This document shows, piece by piece, positions 9,001 to 17,500 of a stretch of DNA of 49,785 bases. Every line of letters starts with the position of its first letter. Within the stretch, counting starts at the first letter, position 1. This DNA comes from Mycolicibacterium vulneris. GTDB taxonomy: Bacteria; Actinomycetota; Actinomycetes; Mycobacteriales; Mycobacteriaceae. The stretch covers positions 1 through 49,785 of the forward strand of contig NZ_NCXM01000038.1 in NCBI RefSeq assembly GCF_002104765.1, in the 5' to 3' direction. The notes beneath the pieces are model-generated. The model was not told the origin of the DNA. It made no database searches and worked only from the letters and a program-made list of their open reading frames with translations. The position numbers and the translations under genes are program-made.

Positions 9001-11531
9001 TCGCCGCGCAGGTCACCCGCGTCCCGCAGGCAGTGGCGATCAGCTGCGATGGTCGCTCGATGACCTACCGAGAGCTCGATGAGGCGTCGAATCGGATGGC
9101 GCATCTGCTGGCCGGCCAGGGGGCGGGCCCGGGACAGTGTGTGGCGCTGCTGTTGAACCGTTCCGCCGAGGCGATCGTGGCGATTCTGGCGGTGCTCAAA
9201 ACCGGGGCGGCCTATCTGCCGCTCGACCCGGCGTTGCCGGCGGCCCGGATGGAGTTGCTGGTTGCCGATGCAGCCCCGATGGCTGCCATCACGAGCACCG
9301 AGTTAGCCGATCGGCTGGACTGGGGTCAGCTGCTGGTCATCGATATCGACGACCCTCGCATTCCTGGCTACCCGTGCACGGGCTTGGCGGCGCCGGCCCC
9401 CGAGGACATTGCTTACATCATCTACACCTCGGGCACCACTGGAACCCCAAAGGGGGTCGCGGTCACCCACCACAACGTCACCCAGCTGCTGACCTCACTG
9501 AATGCGTTGGACGCAGATCTGCCGGTGGCGGGGGCGTGGGCGCTGTGTCATTCCTATGGGTTCGACACGTCGGTCTGGGAGATCTGCGGGGCCCTGCTGC
9601 ACGGTGGGCGGTTGGTCGTGGTGCCCGACTCAGTGACACGCTCGGCGGACGACTTCCACGCCTTACTGGTCAGTGAACGCGTCAACGTGCTCGCCCAGAC
9701 CCCCTCGGCGGCGGCGATGCTCTCCCCCGGGGGGTTGGAGTCGATGGCGTTGGTGGTGGGTGGCGAGGCCTGCACGGCCGAGGTGGTCGATCGGTGGGCG
9801 CCGGGGCGGGTGATGGTCAACGCCTACGGCCCGACCGAGACCACGATTGTGGTGACGTTCAGCGCGCCGCTGACGCCGGGGTCGGATGCGGTGTCGATCG
9901 GTGGGCCGGTGCCGGGGGCGGCGTTTTTTGTGCTGGACGGCTGGTTGCGGCCGGTGCCCGCGGGGGTGGTTGGTGAATTGTATGTGGCCGGTGCCGGGGT
10001 GACGTGTGGGTATGTGGGCCGGGCTGCTTTGACCGGGTCGCGGTTTGTGGCCTGTCTGTTCGCCGGTGCGGGAGCGCCGGGGACACGGATGTATCGCACC
10101 GGGGATCTGGTGCGGTGGGGTGCTGATGGGCAGCTGCGGTATGTGGGGCGCGCCGATGAGCAGGTCAAGATCCGCGGGTATCGCATCGAACTCGGTGAAA
10201 TCCGCGCGGCGATGGCCGCCCTCGATGGGGTGGAGCAGGCGGTCGTGGTTGTCCGCGAGGACCGCCCAGGCGACAAGCGCCTGGTGGGGTATGTGACCGG
10301 GGCAGCCGATCCGGCCGAGATGCGTGCGGCGTTGGCCGAGCGGCTGCCGGCCTACATGGTGCCGGCCGCGGTGGTGGTGATCGACGCGCTGCCGTTGACG
10401 GCCCTCGGCAAAGTCGACAACCGCGCCCTGCCGGCTCCCGATTACACCGATGTTGGTCGTTACCGCGCCCCGAGCACCCCCACCGAGGAGATCCTGGCCG
10501 GCATCTACGCCCAGGTACTCGGGCTCGAGCGGGTCGGAGTCGACGACTCCTTCTTCGATTTGGGTGGGGATTCGCTGTCGGCGATGCGCGTGATCGCCGC
10601 GATCAACACCGTCCTGGACGCACACCTTGCGGTGCGCACATTGTTCCACGCGCCGTCCGTTCGTAGCTTGAGCCAGCAGTTGGGCCAAGATGCCAGCGAG
10701 GTGGAAGTAGTCCCCGTTGAGTTCCTCAAGCAGGGCACGGGTGTTCCGCTGTTCTGCATTCATCCTGCGGGTGGGGTGAGTTGGCCGTATCAGGCTCTGG
10801 GTAATCACTTGGACTGCCCGATCATTGGAATTCAACAGACCCCGCAAGATGGCGAGGCTGAACCTGCGTCAATCAGCGATATGGCGAAGAACTATGCCGA
10901 CAGGATCCAAGGGGTTTATCCCATTGGGCCCTACAACCTTCTCGGCTGGTCTTTCGGAGGTGCCGTCGCCCATGAAGTTGCCATCGAGCTTCAGCGACGC
11001 GGAGGCGTAGTCACACAACTTATCCTTCTCGACGCTCAACCAAGTGCCGACGGTAGCGTCGCTCTACCAGACGTAGGCGAGGCCGAAGTGCTAGAAGACG
11101 TCTTGCGGTTCTGTCGTATAGATATTCCCGATCAGGATGAGCCGCTTACCTATGAGCGGGTAGAAGAACTACTTCGCAAACGAGGAATCGTCGAATTTTC
11201 TCAATACAAACAGCTTCTGGATTCGGGTGTTCAAAACATCAACAGCAACGCGGCGTTGTATCGAGCACACGAACCCGGTGTCTTCCTTGGGGATATAAGC
11301 ATTTTCACTGCCGTGCGGGATGCGAGCGATCGCAGTTCGTCTCTCCCGCAGTGTTGGCGCCCTTATGTCACCGGCGACATTAATAGCTACCCGATCGACT
11401 GTACGCATCAAGAAATGATGAGCGCCGACTCGCTGACCTTGTATGGCCACCAACTCAAAGCCCTATTGGAACCCGAATGCGCGCGCGCAACGGACAAGCT
11501 GCTTGGCCGTTGCTGTGAGGAGGCGAAATGA
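1..11531 (+). CDS. Non-ribosomal peptide synthetase, 5' end outside window: (A)-MT-A-T / C-A-T / C-A-T / C-A-T-TE
   Basis: The reading frame is already open at base 3 and lacks its start. Residue numbers count the GTG at base 9 as 1. Domains seen: the end of an N-methyltransferase (VVLNSVVQYFP, about 1-125) inserted in an adenylation (A) domain whose A10 motif SSGKIDRKAL lies near 300; T (318-392); C (408-855); A (883-1367); T (1375-1447); C (1465-1911); A (1936-2416); T (2426-2499); C (2517-2966); A (2989-3476); T (3486-3558); thioesterase (3571-3840) with GWSFGG, Ser3648. All four T domains keep LGGDSL. No epimerase domain is present here. By-eye A-pocket residues are DFWTLGAIY, DIWCLGEMW and DTWAVGAIV for the three complete A domains; I cannot assign substrates. 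The first complete C domain reads HEIAADG instead of HHIAADG, and its A domain reads YRTGGL instead of YRTGDL. The product is probably an N-methylated peptide of at least four residues, released by the TE. The stop overlaps the PKS start (ATGA). Confidence 0.97.
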   Translation, partial: FDVVVLNSVVQYFPSAGYLRDVMAAAMRLLAPGGALFIGDIRNHSLQGAFQTGVALARTAATDAAEIRQRVQRAMLGEPELLLAPEFFTTWAGDQLPAVGLDIEVKRGMADNELNRYRYDVVVYKSPAPVRSLAGADSWAWAHCAGLDGLHTRLMSERPGAIRVTGVPRAGLISDVDIERGLAAGLPLADALARADGTNAVVPEQLHGLGRAAGYQVAVTWGAQPGTVDAVFIAAADGEHTPPLTDLYLPPDGAHQRSTHANDPQTNTKITAVRQQLSAWLPEYMVPTHIVVLDEFPMTSSGKIDRKALPAPVYQGTDRYRAPGTPTEEALAGIYAEVLGIGKVGVDDSFFDLGGDSLSAMRVIAAVNTGLDADLSVRALFEAPTVAQLALRIGKSGALEPLKPVERPAVVPLSFAQSRMWFIHQLQGPSPLYNVVVPLRLSGPLDAEALGAALADVVERHESLRTLFPAVEGIPQQVVIPAERADFGWDVIDATDWPADRLGEAIGAAVHHGFDLVTEIPLRARLFRVADDEHVLVAVVHEIAADGWSTTRLVRDLGVAYTSRCAGQAPGWAPLPVQYVDYTLWQRTQFGDLDDSDSRIAAQLTYWEQALAGMPERTQLPTDRPYPPVADHRGARVAVDWPARLQQQIARVGREHNATGFMVTQAALAVLLSKLSASTDVAVGFPIAGRRDPALDELVGFFVNTLVLRVDLAGDPTVAELLAQVRARGLAAYEHQDVPFEALVERLNPTRSLAHHPLIQVVFAWNNFPGQVDDSETGLSLGDLRITPLGGDTQTAKMDVVFFLKENWTEAGAPAGIGGTVEFRTDVFDTETIQALVERLERVLVAMTADPSRRLSSVDLLGEGEHARLDEIGNRAALTESVSKPVSIPELFAAQAARAPQAVAVTCDGRSMTYRELEQAANRLAHLLANQGVGPGQCVALVLSRSVEAIVAILAVLKTGAAYLPVDPAAPAERIGFLLDDAGPIAAITTADLRARLDGHELLVIDIDDPRMDTYPCTCLPGPAPDDIAYLIYTSGTTGVPKGVAITHHNLTQQLESLNAGLPPERVWTQCHPYVFDFSVWEIWGALLHGGRLVVVPESVTGSPQDFHALMVAEQVSVLTQTPSAVAALPDEGLESVALLVGGEACSVEVVDRWAPGRVMVNAYGPTEVTIYAAMSAPLTANSGAVPIGAPVSGAALFVLDEWLRPVPAGVVGELYVAGRGVACGYVGQASLTGSRFVACPFGGAGAPGQRMYRTGGLVRGGADGQLRDVGRADEQVKIRGYRIELGEIQAALTALDGVEQAVVIAREDRPGDKRLVGYVTGTADPAQLRVALGERLPEYMVPAAVVVIDALPLTPNGKLDTRALPEPGYQNAGYRAPASPVEEIVAGVFAEVLGIDQVGVDDSFFDLGGDSLLAMRLVAAIEKTGMGADLSVRTVFEAPTVTQLALRVGADGGGREPLVAGERPAVVPLSFAQQRLWFIDQLLGPSPIYNMAAALRLSGRLDTQALGAALADVVARQESLRTLFPAVEGIPQQVVIPAERADFGWDVIDATGWSAARLGEAIGAAVRQGFDLATEIPLRARLFRVADHEHVLVAVAHHIAADGLSMAPLVTDLGVAYASRCAGHAPGWAPLAVQYADYTLWQRAQLGEVADADSRIAAQVAYWEQALAGLPERLALPTDRPYPPVADYRGASVIVDWPAELQQHIRRVAREHNTTSFMVIQAALAVLLAKLSASSDVAVGFAIAGRDDPALDELVGCFVNTLVLRVDLAGDPTVAELLTRVRARSLAAYEHQDVPFEVLVERLNPTRSLAHHPLVQVVLAWQNFAGDPTAGVGLGDLQVTPLSADTQVARMDLTLTLGERWNPAGEPAGIGGSVEFRTDVFDSDSIQTLITRLQRVLMAITAEPSRLLSSIDVLDETEQARLDEISNRAMLTAPAGTPVSIPALFAERVARTPDAVAVTFEGRSMTYRELDEASNRLAHLLAGQGAGPGQCVALLFNRCAEAIVAMFAVLKTGAAYLPIDPAHPAARIGFMVADAAPIAALTTSESAGRLDGHDVPVIDVDDPRIQTYPCTGLPAPDPDDIAYLIYTSGTTGVPKGVAITHHNVTELMGSMDPSLAAPGQVWSQWHSYSFDISGWEIYGALLHGGRLVVVPESVAATPDNFHALLIDENVSVLCQTPSAVGTLPPQGLESVTLLVGGEPCPAELVQRWAPGRVMINEYGPTETTMWVALSAPLTAGSDAVPIGSPVPGAAFFVLDQWLRPVPAGVVGELYVAGPQLACGYVRRAGLTASRFVACPFAESGQRMYRTGDLVHWDPDGQLQYLGRADEQVKIRGYRIELGEIRAALAALDGVDQAAVIAREDRPGDKRLIGYFTGTADPTEVRTRLAERLPVYMVPAAVVVIDTLPLTVNGKLDTRALPAPEYTEADHYRAPSTPTEEILAGIYAQVLGLERVGVDDSFFDLGGDSLSAMRVIAAINKSLDTGLAVRTLFDAPTVARLAPRIGEDEGGLEPLVAGERPAVVPLSFAQQRLWFIDQLQGPSPIYNMPAALRLSGRLDADALGAALADVVARQESLRTLFPAPEGIPQQVVIPVERADFGWQVVDATGWPASRLQEAIGAAARHPFDLATEIPLRAMLFRVGDDEHVLVAVVHHIAADGLSMSPLVADLGVAYASRCAGHAPDWPALAVQYVDYTLWQRAQLGDLADSHSRIADQLAYWEQALAGLPERLMLPTDRPYPRVADYRGASVFVDWPAELQQQVARVAREHNATSFMVIQAALAVLLAKLSASSDVAVGFAIAGRRDPALEELVGVFVNTLVLRVEVAGDPTVAELLAQVRARSLAAYEHQDVPFEVLVERLNPARSLAHQPLVQVALAWQNFVQEDGAPAELALGDLQVTPLSADTQVARTDLTFSLGERWNQAGEHAGIGGSVEFRTDVFDAASIEALIARLQRVLVAVTADPSRRLSSMDVLDAEEYARLDRIGNRAALSAPVGTPVSIPALFAAQVTRVPQAVAISCDGRSMTYRELDEASNRMAHLLAGQGAGPGQCVALLLNRSAEAIVAILAVLKTGAAYLPLDPALPAARMELLVADAAPMAAITSTELADRLDWGQLLVIDIDDPRIPGYPCTGLAAPAPEDIAYIIYTSGTTGTPKGVAVTHHNVTQLLTSLNALDADLPVAGAWALCHSYGFDTSVWEICGALLHGGRLVVVPDSVTRSADDFHALLVSERVNVLAQTPSAAAMLSPGGLESMALVVGGEACTAEVVDRWAPGRVMVNAYGPTETTIVVTFSAPLTPGSDAVSIGGPVPGAAFFVLDGWLRPVPAGVVGELYVAGAGVTCGYVGRAALTGSRFVACLFAGAGAPGTRMYRTGDLVRWGADGQLRYVGRADEQVKIRGYRIELGEIRAAMAALDGVEQAVVVVREDRPGDKRLVGYVTGAADPAEMRAALAERLPAYMVPAAVVVIDALPLTALGKVDNRALPAPDYTDVGRYRAPSTPTEEILAGIYAQVLGLERVGVDDSFFDLGGDSLSAMRVIAAINTVLDAHLAVRTLFHAPSVRSLSQQLGQDASEVEVVPVEFLKQGTGVPLFCIHPAGGVSWPYQALGNHLDCPIIGIQQTPQDGEAEPASISDMAKNYADRIQGVYPIGPYNLLGWSFGGAVAHEVAIELQRRGGVVTQLILLDAQPSADGSVALPDVGEAEVLEDVLRFCRIDIPDQDEPLTYERVEELLRKRGIVEFSQYKQLLDSGVQNINSNAALYRAHEPGVFLGDISIFTAVRDASDRSSSLPQCWRPYVTGDINSYPIDCTHQEMMSADSLTLYGHQLKALLEPECARATDKLLGRCCEEAK
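1230..10690 (+). repeat. Three tandem, closely similar C-A-T modules inside the NRPS gene
   Basis: The C-domain opening VVPLSFAQ recurs at 1230, 4401 and 7557, giving unit lengths of 3171 and 3156 bp. Long stretches are almost identical between units at the nucleotide level, for example the segments around the HHIAADG, YTSGTTG and DEQVKIRGYR motifs. This points to module duplication or gene conversion. It is also a place where short-read assemblies can collapse or mix modules. Confidence 0.85.
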
Positions 11532-14500
11532 CCACACACCAGATCGACGACGTTATGCAGCACACGTCTTTGGCCGATTCTCGGCTCCCGATCGGTAGCA
11601 CACCCGTCACTCCTGTTGCCGTGATCGGCATGGCGTGCCGGCTTCCCGGAGGCATCGACTCCCCGGAGCAGTTGTGGGAGGCGTTGTTGCGCGGCGACGA
11701 CCTGGTGACCGAAATTCCGCCCGACCGCTGGGACGCCGACGAATACTACGATCCTGAGCCGGGTGTGCCGGGTCGGTCGGTATCCCGGTGGGGCGCATTC
11801 ATCGACGACGTCGCCGGCTTCGATCCCGAGTTCTTCGGGATCAACGAGCGGGAAGCGACCGCGATGGATCCGCAACACCGGTTGCTTTTGGAGACCTCCT
11901 GGGAGGCCATGGAACACGCCGGTCTCACGCGGGAGCGAATCGCCGACTCGCTGACCGGTGTGTTCATGGGATTGACGCATGGCGACTACCAATTGCTGGC
12001 CGCCGATGCGCACTCCGTGGAGGGGGCGTACGGATTTTCCGGCAGCAACTTCAGCCTGGCTTCTGGGCGCATCGCCTATGCCCTGGGGGTCCACGGTCCC
12101 GCATTGACGGTGGACACCGCATGTTCTTCCGGGCTGACCGCGATACACCTGGCGTGCCGCAGCCTGCACGAGGGAGAAAGCGACCTTGCCCTGGCCGGCG
12201 GCGTCACGCTGGCGTTGGACCCGCGGAAATTCTCCGCGGGGTCCGCCGAGGGCATGCTGTCGCCGACCGGACGCTGCCACGCCTTCGACGTCGCGGCCGA
12301 CGGGTTCGTGGGCGGCGAGGGCAGCGTCATGCTGCTACTCAAGCGGCTGTCCGACGCGCTACGAGATGGTGATCGGATTCTGGCTGTGGTGCGGGGGACG
12401 GCCGCCAATCAGGACGGTCATACCGTGAATATCGCCACACCGTCGAAGACCGCGCAGACCGCGGTGTATCGAGCGGCGTTAGCCGCCGCAAGTGTGGACG
12501 CCGGCACGGTCGGGATGGTCGAGGCCCACGGGCCCGGCACCCCGGTGGGCGACCCGATCGAATACGCAAGCCTGGCCAACGTCTACGGCATCGCCGGCCC
12601 GTGCGCGCTGGCGTCGGTGAAGACCAACTTCGGCCATGCGCAGGCGGCCTCCGGCGCGCTCGGGATGATGAAGGCGATCCTCGCGCTGCAGCACGGTGTG
12701 GTTCCCCGGAATCTGCATTTCACCCGGCTACCCGATGAACTTGCCAAGATCGATACGAAACTCTTTGTGCCGCAAGAGGCTACACCGTGGGTTACCAACG
12801 GGCACCACCCGCGCCGGGCGGCGGTCTCGTCGTACGGGCTGTCGGGAACCAACGTGCACGCCATCGTGGAACAGGCACCTGAACAGGCTTCCGAAACCGT
12901 TGTGCCCGAACCTATCTCAGCTGAACCGTCGGCGGCGGCGCCACTGCTGTTCCCACTGTCGTCCACCTCGGCCGACGAACTGCGCCGCACCGCCGGCCGG
13001 CTAGCCGACTGGGTGCGAGCACATGACGATCTGACGTTGCCTGATCTGGCCTATACCCTGGCGCGTCGGCGCGCGCACCGCCCGGTACGCACCGCCGTCA
13101 TTGCCGGCAACCGACCCGAGCTCGCAGAGGCTTTGCGCGAGATCGCCGACGGCGATACTCCGTATCCGGCCGCGGTCGGACAGGACGACCGTGGACCGGT
13201 ATGGGTGTTCTCCGGGCAGGGTTCGCAATGGGCCGCGATGGGCGCAGACCTGTTGGCGACCGAACCCGTATTCGCCGCCACCGTCGCGCAGGCCGAGCCG
13301 GTGATCGCCCACGAGTCCGGGTTCTCAGTGACCGAGGCGATCTCGGCGCCGCAGATCGTGACCGGCCAAGACCGGATCCAGCCGACACTGTTCACCATGC
13401 AGGTCGCGCTGGCGGCCACCATGAGGTCCTACGGAGTCCGCCCGGGCGCGGTCGTCGGGCACTCCCTCGGCGAGGCCGCCGCAGCTGTCGTCGCGGGTGC
13501 ACTGTCGCTGGAAGACGGGCTGCGTGTTATCTGCCGCCGCTCGCGGCTGATGTTCCGCGTCGCCGGTGCCGGTGCCACGGCGTCGGTGGAATTGCCTGCA
13601 CAGCAAGTGCTTTCGGAGCTGACGGCGCGCGGTATCAGCGACGTCGTGGTGGCGGTGGTGGCCTCGCCGCAGTCCACGGTGATTGCCGGCGCCGCGCAAA
13701 CGGTTCGCGACCTGGTCGCAGCCTGGGAGCAGCGTGATGTGATGGCCCGCGAGGTCCCCACCGATGTCGCCTTCCATTCGCCTCAAGTCGATCCGATCAT
13801 GGACGAGCTCACCGAGGCACTCGCAGAGATCAGCCCGATGACACCGGAAGTTCCCTTCTACTCGGCGACCCTGTTCGACCCGCGCGAGCAACCCGTGTGC
13901 GACGCCCGCTACTGGGCGAACAACATGCGCCGCATGGTGCGGTTCGCCACGGCCGTGCAGGCCGCTTTGGAGGACGGCTACCGGGTCTTTGCCGAGCTGG
14001 CGCCACACCCGCTACTCATCCGCGCTCTCGAGCAGACCGCCCGCAGTCGCGAGATGCCGATGGCCGCTCTGGCCGGTATGCGCCGTGAACAAGCGCTTCC
14101 CCACGGATTGCGTGGGTTTGTGGCGGATCTGCACAGCGCGGGCGCTGCGGTCGACTTCTCCATGCTGTACCCGAGTGGACGGCTGGTGGACGCGCCGTTG
14201 CCGACCTGGACGCACCGTCGGCTGTGGTTGAGCGGGGGCGGTCAGGAATCCCCAACACATGGCGGTTGCACCGTTTCGGTACATCCGCTGCTGGGCTCGC
14301 ACGTGCACTTGCAGGAAGAGCCTGAGCGCCACTTGTGGCAGGCCGAGGTCGGCACCGCCGCCCAGCCCTGGCTCGCCGACCACCAGATCCGCAATGTGGT
14401 TGTGCTTCCCGGAGCCGCTTACTGCGAGATGGCGTTGGCGGCCGCGCGCACTGTGCTGGGCGAGACGGCTGAGGTTCGCGACATCCGCTTCGAGCAGGCG

Positions 14501-17500
14501 CTCCTGCTGGATGAGCAGACCACGATCGGCGCCTCGGCGGCGTTGTCATCGCCGGGCGTCGTCGACTTCGCCGTGGAGTCGAATCAGGGCGGCGAACAGA
14601 CGCGGCATGCCGCCGCAGTCCTCCGTGCCGCAGAGGATGAGCAGCCACCTGCGTACGACGTGTCCGCGCTACTCGCCGCGCATGCGAGGTGCGATGACGG
14701 CGACGAGGTGCGCAGGCGCATGGACCAACGTGGCGTTCAGTACGGGCCCGCGTTCGCCGGTCTGGGCGATGTCCACACCGGTGAGGAGTCGACCGTCCTG
14801 GCCGAGGTCGCGCTACCGCGCCAAATCCGCTCGCAACAAGCCGCTTACGGCGTGCACCCAGCGCTGCTGGATGCCTGTTTCCAGTCCGTTGAAGCCCATC
14901 CGGACGTTCAGGCGCTGGGCGAAGGTGCGCTGGGGTTGGTGTTGGGCATTCGTCGACTCCGCTCCTACAACGCCGCCCGCAATGTCCACTACTGCTACAC
15001 GCGGGTGACCAAAGCCGATACCTCCGGGGTCGAGGCCGACATCGACGTGCTCGACGAGCACGGGGCAGTCCTGCTGACCGTGCAGGGGCTGCGAGTGGGT
15101 ACCAGCGCATCCGAGAGCGGCAATAAAGATCGTGTGCTGGCCGAGCGGCTGTTGACCATCGAATGGCGGCAACGGGAATTGCCCGAGCCGGATCACACCG
15201 ACGCCGGAAGCTGGCTGCTGATCGGCACTACCACCACCGCGGATGTGGTGGCCAGCCCGTTGGCCGATGCCCTGAAAAACCTTGGGGCACACTGCACCAC
15301 GATGTCCTGGCCGCAGCAGGCCGACCACATCTCCAACGTGGAACAGCTTGGAAACCATTTGCGCGGCGGTGGATTCACCGGAGTGGCGATCCTCACCGGA
15401 CCGAAAAACGGCGACGCCGACGAGCACTGTGCACTTCTGGGCCAGGACTATGTGCAACATCTGGTGCGCATTGCCCGCGAGTTGGTGGACCTTCCCGGCG
15501 AATCGCCGCGCTTGTATGTCGTGACCCGCAACGCCCAAACCGTGGTGTCCAACGACGTGCCCAACCTCGAGCAGGCCGGGCTGCGGGGCCTGGTCCGGGT
15601 AATCGGCATGGAACACCCGCATCTGGGCGCCAGCCAGATCGATGTGGACGAATCCACCGACGCCGAACAGCTGGCCCGGCAACTGCTCGCCGGGTCGGAG
15701 GAGGACGAGACCGCCTGGCGAAATGGTGCGTGGTACAACGCGCGGTTATGCCCTGCTCCACTGCTCCCCGAGGAGCGCCACACCGCCATCGCCGACCACG
15801 AATGCGACGGGATGCGCCTGCAGATCCGTACGCCCGGTGATCTGGAGTCACTCGAACTCGTTGCCTGCGACCGCGTTCCACCGGGACCGGGACAGATCGA
15901 GGTCGCGGTCAGCGCGTCCAGCATCAACTTTGCCGACGTCCTCGTCGCGTTCGGCCGTTACCCCGCTTTCGAGGGGCGCCTGCCTCAGCTGGGCACCGAC
16001 TTCGCCGGCGTCGTCACCGCGGTCGGACCAGACGTGACCGACCACAAGGTGGGTGATCATGTCGGGGGCCTGAGCGCCAATGGCTGTTGGGGTACGTTCC
16101 TCACCTGCGACGCGCGCCTGGCTGTCACGCTGCCGGCCGGACTGGCTGACCACCAGGCGGCTGCGGTCACTACCGCGCATGCCACCGCCTATTACGGCCT
16201 GCGAGAGCTGGCCCGAATCAGCGCCGGTGACCGGGTGCTGATCCACTCCGCGACCGGTGGGGTCGGACAGGCGGCAATCGCCATCGCGCGGGCCGCGGGA
16301 GCCGAGATATTCGCCACCGCAGGCAGCGAGCAACGTCGACAATTATTGCGCGACATGGGCATTGAGCACGTCTACGACTCGCGAAGCGTGGAGTTCGCCG
16401 ACCTGATACGCCGCGACACCGACGGCTATGGCGTGGACATCGTGCTCAACTCGGTCATCGGCGCCGCCCAGCGCGCGGGGGTCGAATTGCTGGCGTTCGG
16501 TGGACGATTCGTCGAGATCGGCAAACGCGACATCTACGGCGACACCCGGTTGGGGCTATTCCCGTTCCGGCGCAACCTGACGTTCTACGCCCTCGACCTG
16601 GCGTTGATGTCATTCAGCCACCCGGACAGGCTGCGAGACTTGCTGAACACGGTGTACCAACTCACCGCGGACGGCTCGTTGCCGATGCCGGAAAGCACGC
16701 ACTACCCGCTTGCCGACGCCGCCACCGCGATTCGGGTGATGAGCGGCGCCCAGCATACCGGCAAACTCGTGCTCGATGTCCCGCACACCGGCCGCAGCCG
16801 TGTGATGGTGCCGCCGGCGCAGGTCGGGGTCTTCCGCAACGACGGCGCTTACATCATCACCGGCGGGCTGGGAGGCCTGGGGCTGTTCTTGGCCGAGAAG
16901 ATGGCTTCTCCTGGGTCCGGGGCCGGCTGTGGCCGCATCGTGTTGTCCTCCCGCTCGCAACCAACTCCCCAGGCGCTGGAGGCGATCGAGCGCATCCGCG
17001 AGACTGGTGCCGACGTCGTGGTGGAATGCGGTGACATAGCCGAGACCGGTACGGCCCAGCGGTTGGTGGCCGCGGCGACCGCCACCGGGCTCCCGGTGCG
17101 CGGTGTGCTGCATCTGGCGGCGGTGATCGAGGATGCCACACTGACCAATATCACCGACGAGCTCATCGAGCATGACTGGGCGCCAAAGGTTTACGGTGCA
17201 TGGAATTTGCACGAGGCCCTTCAAGAAGCCACCGCCGAGCAGCCGTTGGACTGGTTCTGCTCGTTCTCCTCGGCCGCCGCGCTGGTGGGGTCGCCCGGGC
17301 AGGGTGCCTACGCCGCGGCCAACAGCTGGCTGGACGCCTTCACCCGCTGGCGCCGGGCTCGGGGTCTGCCGGCCACCGCCATCGCATGGGGTGCCTGGGC
17401 GCAGATAGGACGCGGCACCGCCCTGGCCGAAGGCGCAGACGTTGCCATCGCTCCCGACGAAGGCGCGTACGCATTCGAGGCGTTGCTGCGCCACGACCGC

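Noticed and set aside
6690..9104. An 804-codon - strand open frame inside the NRPS gene
   Set aside because: It repeats with the module period, is His/Gln/Arg-rich, and is explained by codon bias of the NRPS.
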